Assembly (NCBI RefSeq): GCF_900129545.1
Contig: NZ_FQWB01000012.1
Location: 1 to 32,037, forward strand
From: Flavobacterium fluvii
GTDB taxonomy: Bacteria > Bacteroidota > Bacteroidia > Flavobacteriales > Flavobacteriaceae
Reading direction: 5' to 3'
Length of the DNA stretch: 32,037 nt
How positions within the stretch are numbered: position 1 is the stretch's first letter; every line of letters starts with the position of its first letter. The position numbers and the translations under genes were made by a program. Shown here in pieces: positions 7,850-14,868 of this stretch. Below the pieces are notes generated by a model that saw nothing but the letters and a program-made list of their open reading frames with translations, was not told where the DNA came from and did no database searches.

Positions 7850-8455
7850 TTAGAATTTATATTGAAGTCCTGTCGAAATATTAAAAGATCCTACTTTATA
7901 TTCTCCTGATGCTCCATTACTTGAAATTTCATCAAATTTTGTAACCAAATAATCAAAATTTAAAGGAAGACACCAATGTCTTGCTAAAGAAAAATTCACA
8001 GTGCCACCAAATAGAACCCCTAATGTAGAACTATGAAATAAATTATCAGAACCATCATATTGATCATTATCAACTGAAAGTGTAGTAAATGCAAATTGAG
8101 GTTTTAAATCAAACCCAATTTTTTTATTTTTTAAAGAAAAAGAAACCATTGGTCCTATCGCAAAATATTTAAGTGCATAAATTTCACCCCCCAAAGCACC
8201 AGTTAGATGAGTAGTTCCACCCCAATTTAAGGTCGCTCCAAATCTTTCAGAAAATCGGTAACCAGCATTAATAAATCCATAATTAACTCCAGCTCCAGCA
8301 TCATAACCATTACTTGTTAAATATCCATTCGGAAGAGCAACGCCAAGAGAAAGACCTATATACCCTTTTGAAAGTTGTTCATCTTTTTTTGACTCTTGTG
8401 AATATGCAAAACAAAATAAAAAGAACATAATTAAAGTTAAAATACTTTTTTTCAT
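7850..8455 (-). CDS. Outer-membrane beta-barrel protein, hypothetical
   Basis: Protein of 201 aa with a Sec signal peptide (KKSILTLIMFFLFCFAYSQ, cleavage likely after AYSQ). The remainder alternates aromatic and glycine residues in strand-like segments, such as YIGLSLGVALPNGYL, YGFINAGYRFSERFGATLNWG and YKVGSFNISTGLQYKF. It ends in aromatic Phe, typical of small eight-stranded outer-membrane barrels. No specific family or ligand is recognised. It is transcribed alone from a TATATTTG promoter, separated from the OmpA lipoprotein upstream by that gene's terminator. Barrel topology is inferred. Confidence 0.75.
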   Translation of the reverse strand: MKKSILTLIMFFLFCFAYSQESKKDEQLSKGYIGLSLGVALPNGYLTSNGYDAGAGVNYGFINAGYRFSERFGATLNWGGTTHLTGALGGEIYALKYFAIGPMVSFSLKNKKIGFDLKPQFAFTTLSVDNDQYDGSDNLFHSSTLGVLFGGTVNFSLARHWCLPLNFDYLVTKFDEISSNGASGEYKVGSFNISTGLQYKF

Positions 8456-8504
8456 TTGATTAATTTATTTAAAATTCTGTTTACTTTCAATGTTTTTAAC
8501 AAGA

Positions 8505-8512
8505 CAAATATA
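8505..8512 (-). promoter_or_regulatory. -7 box TATATTTG for the beta-barrel gene
   Basis: TATATTTG on the minus strand matches TAnnTTTG, 49 nt upstream of the ATG at 8455. This implies a leader of about 40 nt. Confidence 0.45.
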
Positions 8513-8560
8513 TCAATTTATATTAATGCTTGATAAATATTAAAATCGACAATCTTATAA

Positions 8561-8594
8561 AACAAAACGTCCCGATTTCTCGAGACGTTTTGTT
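8561..8594 (-). terminator. Terminator of the OmpA lipoprotein gene
   Basis: Stem AACAAAACGTC (8561-8571) pairs with GACGTTTTGTT (8584-8594), with a short inner CGA/TCG extension. On the minus strand the stem runs into a T-rich tract. It lies 25 nt beyond the OmpA stop at 8619. Confidence 0.75.
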
Positions 8595-8618
8595 ATTTAT
8601 AATCAAACTGAACACTAA

Positions 8619-9452
8619 TTATTTCGCTTGTTTTTTCATTTCTTTTTCAACCATTTCATAGAATTGGTCGATTTTTGGCAACACCACAATACGAGTTCTT
8701 CTGTTTCTTGCTTTGTTTTCGGCAGAATCATTGGCTACCAAAGGAACATAAGAACTTCTACCTGCAGCGATTAACTGTTCTGGTTTAACACCCAATTGCC
8801 CAGTTAACACACGGATGATTGAAGTGGAGCGTTTTACGCTCAAATCCCAGTTGTCAAGCAATATTCCACTTCCGTTATAAGGAACGCTATCGGTATGACC
8901 TTCTACCATACATTCAAAATCGGGTTTGTCATTCACCACTTTAGCCACTTTGGCCAAAACTCCTTTTGCTTTGTCGGTTACTTCATAGCTACCGCTTTTA
9001 AACAATAATTTGTCGGCAATAGATATAAAAACCACTCCTTTTTCAACATTGATTTCGATGTCTGGGTCTGAAATTCCAACAGCACTTTTCAAACTTGTTA
9101 CAACGGCAAGGGTAACACTGTCTTTTTTGGTTAAAGCATCTTGCATTCTAGAAATTTTCAAATCTTTTTCTTTGATGGATTCCAATGCTTTTTCAATGTT
9201 TTCAGCACCTTTTGCTGTCAAGACTGTCATGTCTTTCGAGGTGTTGATTAAATTCTGGTTTTGGTCTTTCAAAGCGGAAGCAGTTGCAGCAAGTCCAGCT
9301 TTTTCTTCTAAACAAGAGTTTAATTTAACGGTGCAGGTATTTAATAAGTCTTGAGTTTCTTTGTTTTTGGCTTCAAGATCCGCATATTTCTTTTTAGAAA
9401 CACAAGAAGTCATAACCGCCAATAAGGATAGTGCAATAACAATTTTTTTCAT
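8619..9452 (-). CDS. OmpA-family lipoprotein
   Basis: Protein of 277 aa. The type II signal peptide ends VMTSC with Cys17 as the lipidated residue. Residues of about 25-115 form a long heptad-rich coiled coil (DLEAKNKETQDLL, ALKDQNQNLINTS, SIKEKDLKISRMQD). Residues of about 135-260 are an OmpA C-terminal peptidoglycan-binding domain with MVEGHTDSVPYNGSG and NKARNRRTRIVVLP, including the conserved Asp and Arg that bind diaminopimelate. It likely tethers the outer membrane to the cell wall, much as Pal does, but with a coiled-coil spacer. It is monocistronic with its own promoter and terminator. Confidence 0.92.
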   Translation of the reverse strand: MKKIVIALSLLAVMTSCVSKKKYADLEAKNKETQDLLNTCTVKLNSCLEEKAGLAATASALKDQNQNLINTSKDMTVLTAKGAENIEKALESIKEKDLKISRMQDALTKKDSVTLAVVTSLKSAVGISDPDIEINVEKGVVFISIADKLLFKSGSYEVTDKAKGVLAKVAKVVNDKPDFECMVEGHTDSVPYNGSGILLDNWDLSVKRSTSIIRVLTGQLGVKPEQLIAAGRSSYVPLVANDSAENKARNRRTRIVVLPKIDQFYEMVEKEMKKQAK

Positions 9453-9482
9453 AGATGATAAAATTTAATTAAACGTGAATTA

Positions 9483-9490
9483 CAAAGTTA
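9483..9490 (-). promoter_or_regulatory. -7 box TAACTTTG for the OmpA lipoprotein
   Basis: TAACTTTG on the minus strand matches TAnnTTTG, 30 nt upstream of the ATG at 9452. Confidence 0.45.
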
Positions 9491-9531
9491 GTTTTTTAAG
9501 ATTAGAATAAGGCTCTAAATTTTTGTTAAAA

Positions 9532-10518
9532 TCAATTTTCAAAAACCTTGCCATCTTCAACATAATATTGGTAAACGATACTTTTGGTTTTATAGTATTT
9601 TTCATATTGAAATGGCTCTCTTTTTTTATAATGTTCAAAAACAAGCGAATAAAATGAAAAATGGGCTTTTACAATAGCCAATAGATGTTTGAAATTTCCT
9701 TGAAAAAGAAATTTCACCCCTGCAACTCCATCTAAAAGGAGTCGAACAAGAATTATGGGAATTAATTGTTTTTTTGGCAGATTTTTCAGCAACATCAACA
9801 AAGAATTCCTGAAATTCAAAAAAGTCTTCTTTGGATTTCCATGTTCCAAAGTTGCTCCGCCCACATGAAATACTACCGATTGTGAATTGTATTTAATTTG
9901 ATGTCCTTTATTGAAAGCGCGCCAACACAAATCAATTTCTTCCTGATGGGCAAAAAAGTCGGTATCGAAACCCTTTAGCTCATCATAAACGGAACTTCGT
10001 ATAAAAAAGCAAGCACCCGAAGCCCAAAATATTTCGCAATTGTCATCGTATTGTCCGTTGTCTTTTTCCAAAGTTTTAAAAACACGTCCACGGCAGTAGG
10101 GATAACCGTATTTATCTAAAAATCCACCCGCAGCACCGGCATATTCAAAGTATTCCTTTTGTTTGAAATCCAAAAGTTTAGGTTGGATTATGGCTGTTTT
10201 TGGTTCGTTTTCGAAAGTCTCTAGGATGGGTTTCAGCCAGTTTTCGGTTACTTCTATATCGGAATTGACCAAGGCGTAAATTTCAGAATCGATGTGTTTC
10301 AAAGCCTCATTATAGCCTTGGGCAAAGCCAAAATTACTCTCGTTTTCAACTATTTTAACCGTTGGAAAATAAGCTTTCACAAAAGCAACGGAATCATCGG
10401 TCGAAGCATTGTCGGCAACATAAATCTCGGCTTCCGGAGAATATTTTATGACGGAAGGTAAGAACTGTTCCAATAATTTTGTTCCATTCCAGTTGAGGAT
10501 GACAACGGCTATTTTCAT
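9532..10518 (-). CDS. Family 2 glycosyltransferase
   Basis: GT-A fold glycosyltransferase of 328 aa. The N terminus AVVILNWNGTKLLEQFLPSV and NASTDDS bind nucleotide sugar. NESNFGFAQGYNEAL and the DXD-like VNSDIEV follow, and the acceptor-side motif is FAHQEEIDLCWRAF. The pattern is that of rhamnosyltransferase-like GT2 enzymes of cell-surface polysaccharide assembly. A hydrophobic segment near the C terminus (LIPIILVRLLLDGVAGVKFLF) suggests membrane association. The donor and acceptor are not predictable. The start at 10518 directly abuts the stop of the HsdR_N-like gene, so they are likely co-transcribed, an arrangement that says little about function. Confidence 0.9.
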   Translation of the reverse strand: MKIAVVILNWNGTKLLEQFLPSVIKYSPEAEIYVADNASTDDSVAFVKAYFPTVKIVENESNFGFAQGYNEALKHIDSEIYALVNSDIEVTENWLKPILETFENEPKTAIIQPKLLDFKQKEYFEYAGAAGGFLDKYGYPYCRGRVFKTLEKDNGQYDDNCEIFWASGACFFIRSSVYDELKGFDTDFFAHQEEIDLCWRAFNKGHQIKYNSQSVVFHVGGATLEHGNPKKTFLNFRNSLLMLLKNLPKKQLIPIILVRLLLDGVAGVKFLFQGNFKHLLAIVKAHFSFYSLVFEHYKKREPFQYEKYYKTKSIVYQYYVEDGKVFEN

Positions 10519-10980
10519 TTAAATGGGTGTGTTTTTCAATTCGTAATCCGGCAATTCTCTCAAAAAATCATACTTCTCGTTCTCGAAATTCATTTGGCAA
10601 AAGTAATGATTCAAACCATTGGTTACCATCAAATATTGGGCTTTCAGGGTCATGTTGTAACGTGCAATTTGGTCAAAAGTAGCTTGTGCGGTTTTGATTT
10701 CGGGAGCTTTGCATTCCACCAAAACAAAGATGGAGCCATCGGGATTGAAAACGACAACATCGTATCTTTTTCGCAATCCGTTGACGTTTAGTACTTTTTC
10801 GACATTGATTAGTGATTTTGGGTATTTTTTTTCTTCCAATAAAAAACGAACCACGTTTTGGCGAACCCATTCTTCGGGTGTGAGAATGATAAATTTTTTC
10901 CTGATTTCGTCGAAAATAGACACTTTATTTTCGCTATTTTTGAGACGGAAAGAATAAGAAGGAAAATTGAGTTTTTGCAT
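10519..10980 (-). CDS. HsdR N-terminal-like PD-(D/E)XK protein
   Basis: Protein of 153 aa matching the type I restriction enzyme R N-terminal domain family (HSDR_N_2). The nuclease core reads KRYDVVVFNPDGSIFVLVEC followed by KAPE: a metal-binding Asp, then Glu-Cys-Lys as the E-x-K pair. The stand-alone domain lacks the helicase motor of HsdR and is a common conserved gene in Bacteroidota, so restriction is not implied. It is divergent from holA and abuts the glycosyltransferase. A TACTTTTG at 10985-10992 lies only a few bases upstream of this ATG, so the transcript may be nearly leaderless or translation may start elsewhere. Confidence 0.82.
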   Translation of the reverse strand: MQKLNFPSYSFRLKNSENKVSIFDEIRKKFIILTPEEWVRQNVVRFLLEEKKYPKSLINVEKVLNVNGLRKRYDVVVFNPDGSIFVLVECKAPEIKTAQATFDQIARYNMTLKAQYLMVTNGLNHYFCQMNFENEKYDFLRELPDYELKNTPI

Positions 10981-11006
10981 ACGGCAAAAGTATTAAATAA
11001 GTTTAA

Positions 11007-11054
11007 AGATTGCAGTTTTCAAATCTGAAATCTGAAATCTAAAATCTGCAATCT
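11007..11054. repeat. 7-nt period repeat within short inverted arms
   Basis: Tandem AAATCTG-type units recur with a 7-nt period between 11021 and 11054. They are enclosed by AGATTGCAG (11007-11015) and CTGCAATCT (11046-11054). The repeat lies just upstream of holA. Similar AATCTGA-rich intergenic repeats are common in flavobacteria. Confidence 0.6.
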
Positions 11055-11060
11055 AAAAAA

Positions 11061-12065
11061 ATGGATGAAGTTTTAAAAATAGTCAATGACATCAAAGCGG
11101 GCAACATCAAACCTATTTATTTTTTGATGGGAGAAGAGTCCTATTATATCGATAAATTATCGGATTATATTGAAGAAAACGTGTTGTCTGAAGACGAGAA
11201 AGGATTCAATCAAACGGTTTTATACGGACGTGATGTTTCGATAGAAGATATAGTTTCGACAGCCAAACGTTATCCAATGATGGCGGAACGCCAAGTGGTT
11301 ATTGTTAAAGAAGCCCAGGATTTGTCACGAACAATCGACAAAATCGAAAGTTATGCCGAAAATCCAATGCCGTCAACCGTTTTGGTTCTTTGTTATAAAT
11401 ACAAAACATTGGACAAGCGAAAAAAAGCAACCAAACTTATAGCCAAAAATGGAGTCGTTTACGAAAGCAAGAAACTGTATGAAAACCAGGTAGGCGATTG
11501 GATAAAACGGGTATTGGCAGGGAAAAAATATTCTATTGAACCCAAAGCCAATGCCATGTTGGTGGAATTTCTGGGAACGGATTTGAGTAAAATCAACAAT
11601 GAACTCGAAAAACTCCAAATCATTTTGCCGAAGGGTAGCACCATAACTCCACATCATATCGAGGAGAATATTGGTTTCAGCAAAGACTTTAATGTATTCG
11701 AATTGCGAAAAGCCATTGGCGATAGAAACCAATTGAGAGCCTACACCATTGCCGATAATTTTGCCCAAAACCCGAAAGACAATCCAATAGTGATGACCAC
11801 GAGTCTGGTTTTTAGCTTCTTTGTGCAATTGTTGAAATACCACGGATTGAAAGACAAGAATCCCAAGAATGTTGCCACTGCATTGGGAGTCAATCCGTTT
11901 TTCTTGAAGGATTATGACATCGCACTCAAAAATTATCCCATGCGAAAAGTAAGTCAGATTGTTACTTCTTTGAGAGATGTTGACGTAAAAAGCAAAGGAG
12001 TTGGTGCGAATGCCTTGCTACAATCGGATTTGCTGAGAGAAATGCTATTTAAAATTTTTAATTAG
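11061..12065 (+). CDS. holA: DNA polymerase III subunit delta
   Basis: Protein of 334 aa, the usual size of HolA. It opens with the family N terminus (IKPIYFLMGEESYYIDKLSDYI), followed by RYPMMAERQVVIVKEAQDL and STVLVLCYKYKTLDKRKK. A central helical region (YENQVGDWIKRVL, LGTDLSKINNELEKL) leads to the C-terminal collar helices (FDVNVFELRKAIG-like FNVFELRKAIGDRN). HolA opens the beta sliding clamp within the clamp-loader complex. It is an essential core gene and contains an intact reading frame. No clear TAnnTTTG box was found, and the AAATCTG repeat occupies the space immediately upstream. Confidence 0.93.
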   Translation: MDEVLKIVNDIKAGNIKPIYFLMGEESYYIDKLSDYIEENVLSEDEKGFNQTVLYGRDVSIEDIVSTAKRYPMMAERQVVIVKEAQDLSRTIDKIESYAENPMPSTVLVLCYKYKTLDKRKKATKLIAKNGVVYESKKLYENQVGDWIKRVLAGKKYSIEPKANAMLVEFLGTDLSKINNELEKLQIILPKGSTITPHHIEENIGFSKDFNVFELRKAIGDRNQLRAYTIADNFAQNPKDNPIVMTTSLVFSFFVQLLKYHGLKDKNPKNVATALGVNPFFLKDYDIALKNYPMRKVSQIVTSLRDVDVKSKGVGANALLQSDLLREMLFKIFN

Positions 12066-12113
12066 CGGTGAAAATTACCGATATTTGCAACTCGAAAAAA
12101 TAATACAACAATT

Positions 12114-12296
12114 ATGGGAATGAATAAAAACACCATTTTAGGATGGGCTACTCTTATAATGATACTTATGGGATTATTGCTTATAGGATTAGGCATTTTT
12201 AAATACAGGGATGTTTCCGGCTGGGGATTTGGGGCAGTTGGGATTGGATTTTTTGCCATTGCCTGGGTATTTAGTTCTTTAAAAGGCCGATTGTAA
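12114..12296 (+). CDS. CAL67264-like small membrane protein
   Basis: Protein of 60 aa with two predicted transmembrane helices: TILGWATLIMILMGLLLIGLG and GWGFGAVGIGFFAIAWVFSSL, joined by a short KYRDVS loop. It resembles a conserved flavobacterial family of tiny membrane proteins known from memory as CAL67264 family. The function is unknown. Translation could begin at Met1 or Met3 (GMNKNT). It sits between holA and ettA on the same strand, so it may be read with either. Conservation of the family is recalled, not tested here. Confidence 0.75.
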   Translation: MGMNKNTILGWATLIMILMGLLLIGLGIFKYRDVSGWGFGAVGIGFFAIAWVFSSLKGRL

Positions 12297-12342
12297 TTTG
12301 CATTCAAAACAATAATTAATCACACAATAAATACATTTAAAC

Positions 12343-14034
12343 ATGTCAGACGATAAAAAAGTAATTTTCTCAATGCAAAAATTGAGTAAAACCTATCAAG
12401 GAGCAGATAAACCAGTGCTTAAAAACATTTATTTGAGTTTCTTTTACGGAGCCAAAATTGGTATTCTGGGTCTAAACGGTTCTGGAAAATCTTCTCTTTT
12501 GAAGATTATTGCCGGAGTGGATAAAAACTATCAAGGAGATGTTGTTTTTCAACCAGGCTACACCGTTGGTTATTTAGAACAAGAACCAATTTTGGATGAT
12601 TCTAAAACCGTTATCGAAATTGTTCGTGAAGGGGTTGCCGAAACGATGGCAGTTCTTCAAGAATATAACGATATCAACGATTTATTTGGTCTTGAAGAAA
12701 ATTATTCAGATCCAGATAAAATGGACAAGTTGATGGATCGTCAGGCTGCTTTGCAGGATAAAATTGATGCGCTGGGTGCTTGGGAAATCGATACCAAACT
12801 CGAAATTGCCATGGATGCTTTGCGTACGCCGGAAGGAGACACGCCTATCAAAAACCTTTCAGGGGGAGAGCGTCGTCGTGTGGCTTTATGTCGATTGTTG
12901 TTGCAACAACCAGATATTTTGCTTTTGGATGAGCCTACCAACCACTTGGATGCCGAGTCCGTACTTTGGTTAGAGCAACATTTGGCACAATATTCAGGAA
13001 CTGTAATTGCGGTAACGCACGACAGGTATTTCTTGGATAATGTTGCTGGTTGGATTTTGGAATTGGATAGAGGAGAAGGTATTCCTTGGAAAGGAAACTA
13101 TTCTTCTTGGTTGGATCAAAAATCTAGCCGCATGGCACAGGAAGAAAAAGTGGCATCCAAACGCAGAAAAACATTGGAGCGTGAGTTGGACTGGGTTCGT
13201 CAAGGTGCCAAAGGTCGTCAAACCAAACAAAAAGCACGTTTGCAGAACTACGATAAATTGTTGAATGAAGACCAAAAACAATTGGATGAAAACTTGGAAA
13301 TTTACATTCCAAATGGTCCACGTTTGGGAACCAATGTTATCGAAGCCAAGAATGTAGCCAAAGCTTTTGGAGACAAATTATTATACGACAACTTGAACTT
13401 CACCTTGCCACAAGCTGGAATTGTTGGGATTATCGGGCCAAACGGTGCGGGTAAATCAACTATTTTCAAAATGATAATGGGGGAACAAAAAACAGATAGC
13501 GGAGAATTTTCAGTGGGTGACACTGTAAAAATTGCATACGTGGATCAAGCACATTCCAATATTGATCCAAATAAATCAATTTGGGAAAACTTTGCCGATG
13601 GTCAGGAACTAATCATGATGGGTGGAAAACAAGTGAATTCAAGAGCTTATTTATCGCGTTTCAACTTTGGTGGAGGTGAGCAAAACAAGAAAGTATCAAT
13701 GCTTTCGGGTGGTGAACGTAACCGTTTGCACTTGGCGATGACTTTGAAAGAGGAAGGAAACGTATTGTTGCTGGATGAGCCAACGAATGATTTGGACGTA
13801 AATACGCTTCGTGCTCTTGAAGAAGGTTTGGAGAATTTCGCAGGTTGTGCTGTAGTGATTTCGCACGACAGATGGTTCTTGGACAGAATTTGTACGCACA
13901 TTCTGGCTTTCGAAGGCGATTCTGAAGTGTATTATTTCGAAGGAGGTTTCTCTGATTATGAAGAAAACAAGAAGAAACGTTTAGGTGGTGATTTGACTCC
14001 AAAACGTTTGAAATACAGAAAGTTGATTAGATAA
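12343..14034 (+). CDS. ettA: Energy-dependent translational throttle protein EttA (ABC-F)
   Basis: ABC-F ATPase of 563 aa with two nucleotide-binding domains and no membrane segments. Domain 1: Walker A GLNGSGKSS, signature NLSGGERRRV, Walker B LLLDEPTNHLD. Domain 2: GPNGAGKST, MLSGGERNRL, LLLDEPTNDLD. Between them is the charged interdomain linker that reaches into the ribosome (RKTLERELDWVRQGAKGRQT). EttA binds the ribosomal E site and gates early elongation according to ATP/ADP level. The length and linker fit EttA better than resistance-type ABC-F proteins. A strong terminator follows at 14065-14100. Confidence 0.95.
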   Translation: MSDDKKVIFSMQKLSKTYQGADKPVLKNIYLSFFYGAKIGILGLNGSGKSSLLKIIAGVDKNYQGDVVFQPGYTVGYLEQEPILDDSKTVIEIVREGVAETMAVLQEYNDINDLFGLEENYSDPDKMDKLMDRQAALQDKIDALGAWEIDTKLEIAMDALRTPEGDTPIKNLSGGERRRVALCRLLLQQPDILLLDEPTNHLDAESVLWLEQHLAQYSGTVIAVTHDRYFLDNVAGWILELDRGEGIPWKGNYSSWLDQKSSRMAQEEKVASKRRKTLERELDWVRQGAKGRQTKQKARLQNYDKLLNEDQKQLDENLEIYIPNGPRLGTNVIEAKNVAKAFGDKLLYDNLNFTLPQAGIVGIIGPNGAGKSTIFKMIMGEQKTDSGEFSVGDTVKIAYVDQAHSNIDPNKSIWENFADGQELIMMGGKQVNSRAYLSRFNFGGGEQNKKVSMLSGGERNRLHLAMTLKEEGNVLLLDEPTNDLDVNTLRALEEGLENFAGCAVVISHDRWFLDRICTHILAFEGDSEVYYFEGGFSDYEENKKKRLGGDLTPKRLKYRKLIR

Positions 14035-14064
14035 TAATTGATTTCAGATTGTGTTTAAAAACAA

Positions 14065-14100
14065 AAAGAGGATATCCAAATGGATCTCCTCTTTTTTTTT
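14065..14100 (+). terminator. Rho-independent terminator of ettA
   Basis: Stem AAAGAGGA-ATCC pairs with GGAT-TCCTCTTT with loop AAAT and single mismatches, followed by a run of nine to ten T. It begins 30 nt after the ettA stop. Confidence 0.88.
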
Positions 14101-14113
14101 GTAATCTTGCTTA

Positions 14114-14304
14114 TCAATCAGTTGGGATTGTCATTGCTACGACAGCTTCAATTAAACCAATTATTACTAAACCAAAAACAACTATTACTAAAAATGAAAC
14201 GCTTAACAGTATTATGATTGACAAATAACCCAATGATTATTAAGATTGGTCAAATTTACGACTACTGTAGAGTTTGGGATATGATAATTATCATATTGGC
14301 TCAT
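14114..14304 (-). pseudogene. Possible frameshifted small membrane-protein remnant
   Basis: Reading the minus strand from an ATG at 14304 gives MSQYDNYHIPNSTVVVN and then a stop near 14212. In the next frame the same stretch continues as a hydrophobic segment (LSIIILLSVSFLVIVVFGLV) down to a TGA at 14114. The joined product would look like a small one- or two-helix membrane protein, such as the short CCC-motif or DUF4190-like proteins of flavobacteria. Its span of 191 nt is not a multiple of three, consistent with a single frameshift. It may equally be chance, as A+T-rich DNA often reads as hydrophobic residues. Confidence 0.25.
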
Positions 14305-14308
14305 TTTT

Positions 14309-14722
14309 TTATAAAAATTTTGATTTTAGTTCGGGAGTTGGTATCATGCAGCTTTCTTTTTTGCCGTACCACTTGTATCTATTTTTGGCAATGTAATCAT
14401 AAAGTTGGTTTCTGATTCCTGTTGGAATAATCCTGAAAACAGTTCCAAAATGTAAATAACCACCCAGATTTTGTGCTATTTTAATCGCCGCAGATGATTT
14501 GTAATAATAGGCAACTCCAGGTTCGTACAGAATGATGCTGTCTATATTTACTGGATTAATTCCAATATGGTGTAGAATTTCTTGACCCAATTCCGATTGT
14601 AAAGCTGCAAATCGAAAAACATCTTTTTTGTCATGCTGAATCACGAATTGCACCGCCGAATCGCATAAATTGCAAACGCCGTCAAAGAGGATTATTTTTT
14701 TATTGGGCGGGAGGTTGATCAT
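14309..14722 (-). CDS. DCC1-like thiol-disulfide oxidoreductase (DUF393)
   Basis: Protein of 137 aa. The family signature is near the N terminus: IILFDGVCNLCDSAVQFVI, containing DGVCNLC, the DxxCxxC redox site. It is followed by FRFAALQSELGQEIL and the C-terminal YDYIAKNRYKWYGKKESC. DUF393/DCC proteins are predicted thioredoxin-fold oxidoreductases, and the partner is unknown. The start at 14722 is an ATG with no clear upstream Shine-Dalgarno. A 29-nt palindrome lies 21 nt upstream, where a promoter or operator would be expected. Confidence 0.9.
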   Translation of the reverse strand: MINLPPNKKIILFDGVCNLCDSAVQFVIQHDKKDVFRFAALQSELGQEILHHIGINPVNIDSIILYEPGVAYYYKSSAAIKIAQNLGGYLHFGTVFRIIPTGIRNQLYDYIAKNRYKWYGKKESCMIPTPELKSKFL

Positions 14723-14742
14723 AATTAGGTTTTCTGGATAAT

Positions 14743-14771
14743 CTTTGTCAAAGTTTTAAACTTTGACAAAG
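14743..14771. repeat. 29-nt perfect palindrome upstream of the DCC gene
   Basis: Arm CTTTGTCAAAGTTT (14743-14756), one central T, then the exact complement AAACTTTGACAAAG (14758-14771). Each arm is itself nearly palindromic (CTTTG-T-CAAAG). It lies between the DCC and MutS2 genes, 21 nt from the DCC ATG. It could be an operator or a fixed repeat of this genome. Confidence 0.85.
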
Positions 14772-14791
14772 TTAAGATTAATTGTTTTTTT

Positions 14792-14815
14792 GTCACACCG
14801 AGCTCAGTCGAGATG
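14792..14815. repeat. Half of a GTCACACCGAG-type REP sequence
   Basis: GTCACACCGAGCTCAGTCGA with a short 3' extension resembles the dispersed palindromic sequence GTCA(C)AC-GAGCGCAGTCGA seen in many Bacteroidota genomes. Only one arm is present here, so this is a degenerate copy between the DCC gene and the mutS2 stop. Confidence 0.45.
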
Positions 14816-14868
14816 CTATAAAAGTTCTTAATGCGCTTGAACTGACAACTGCGACTGAACATTGATTA

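Noticed and set aside
10519..10980. Remnant of a type I restriction system
   Set aside because: The HsdR_N-like protein is complete as a stand-alone domain, there are no hsdM or hsdS sequences, and the gene sits in a housekeeping context next to holA.
11021..11054. CRISPR-like short tandem repeat
   Set aside because: The period is only 7 nt with no spacers, and no cas gene is nearby; it is a simple tandem repeat.
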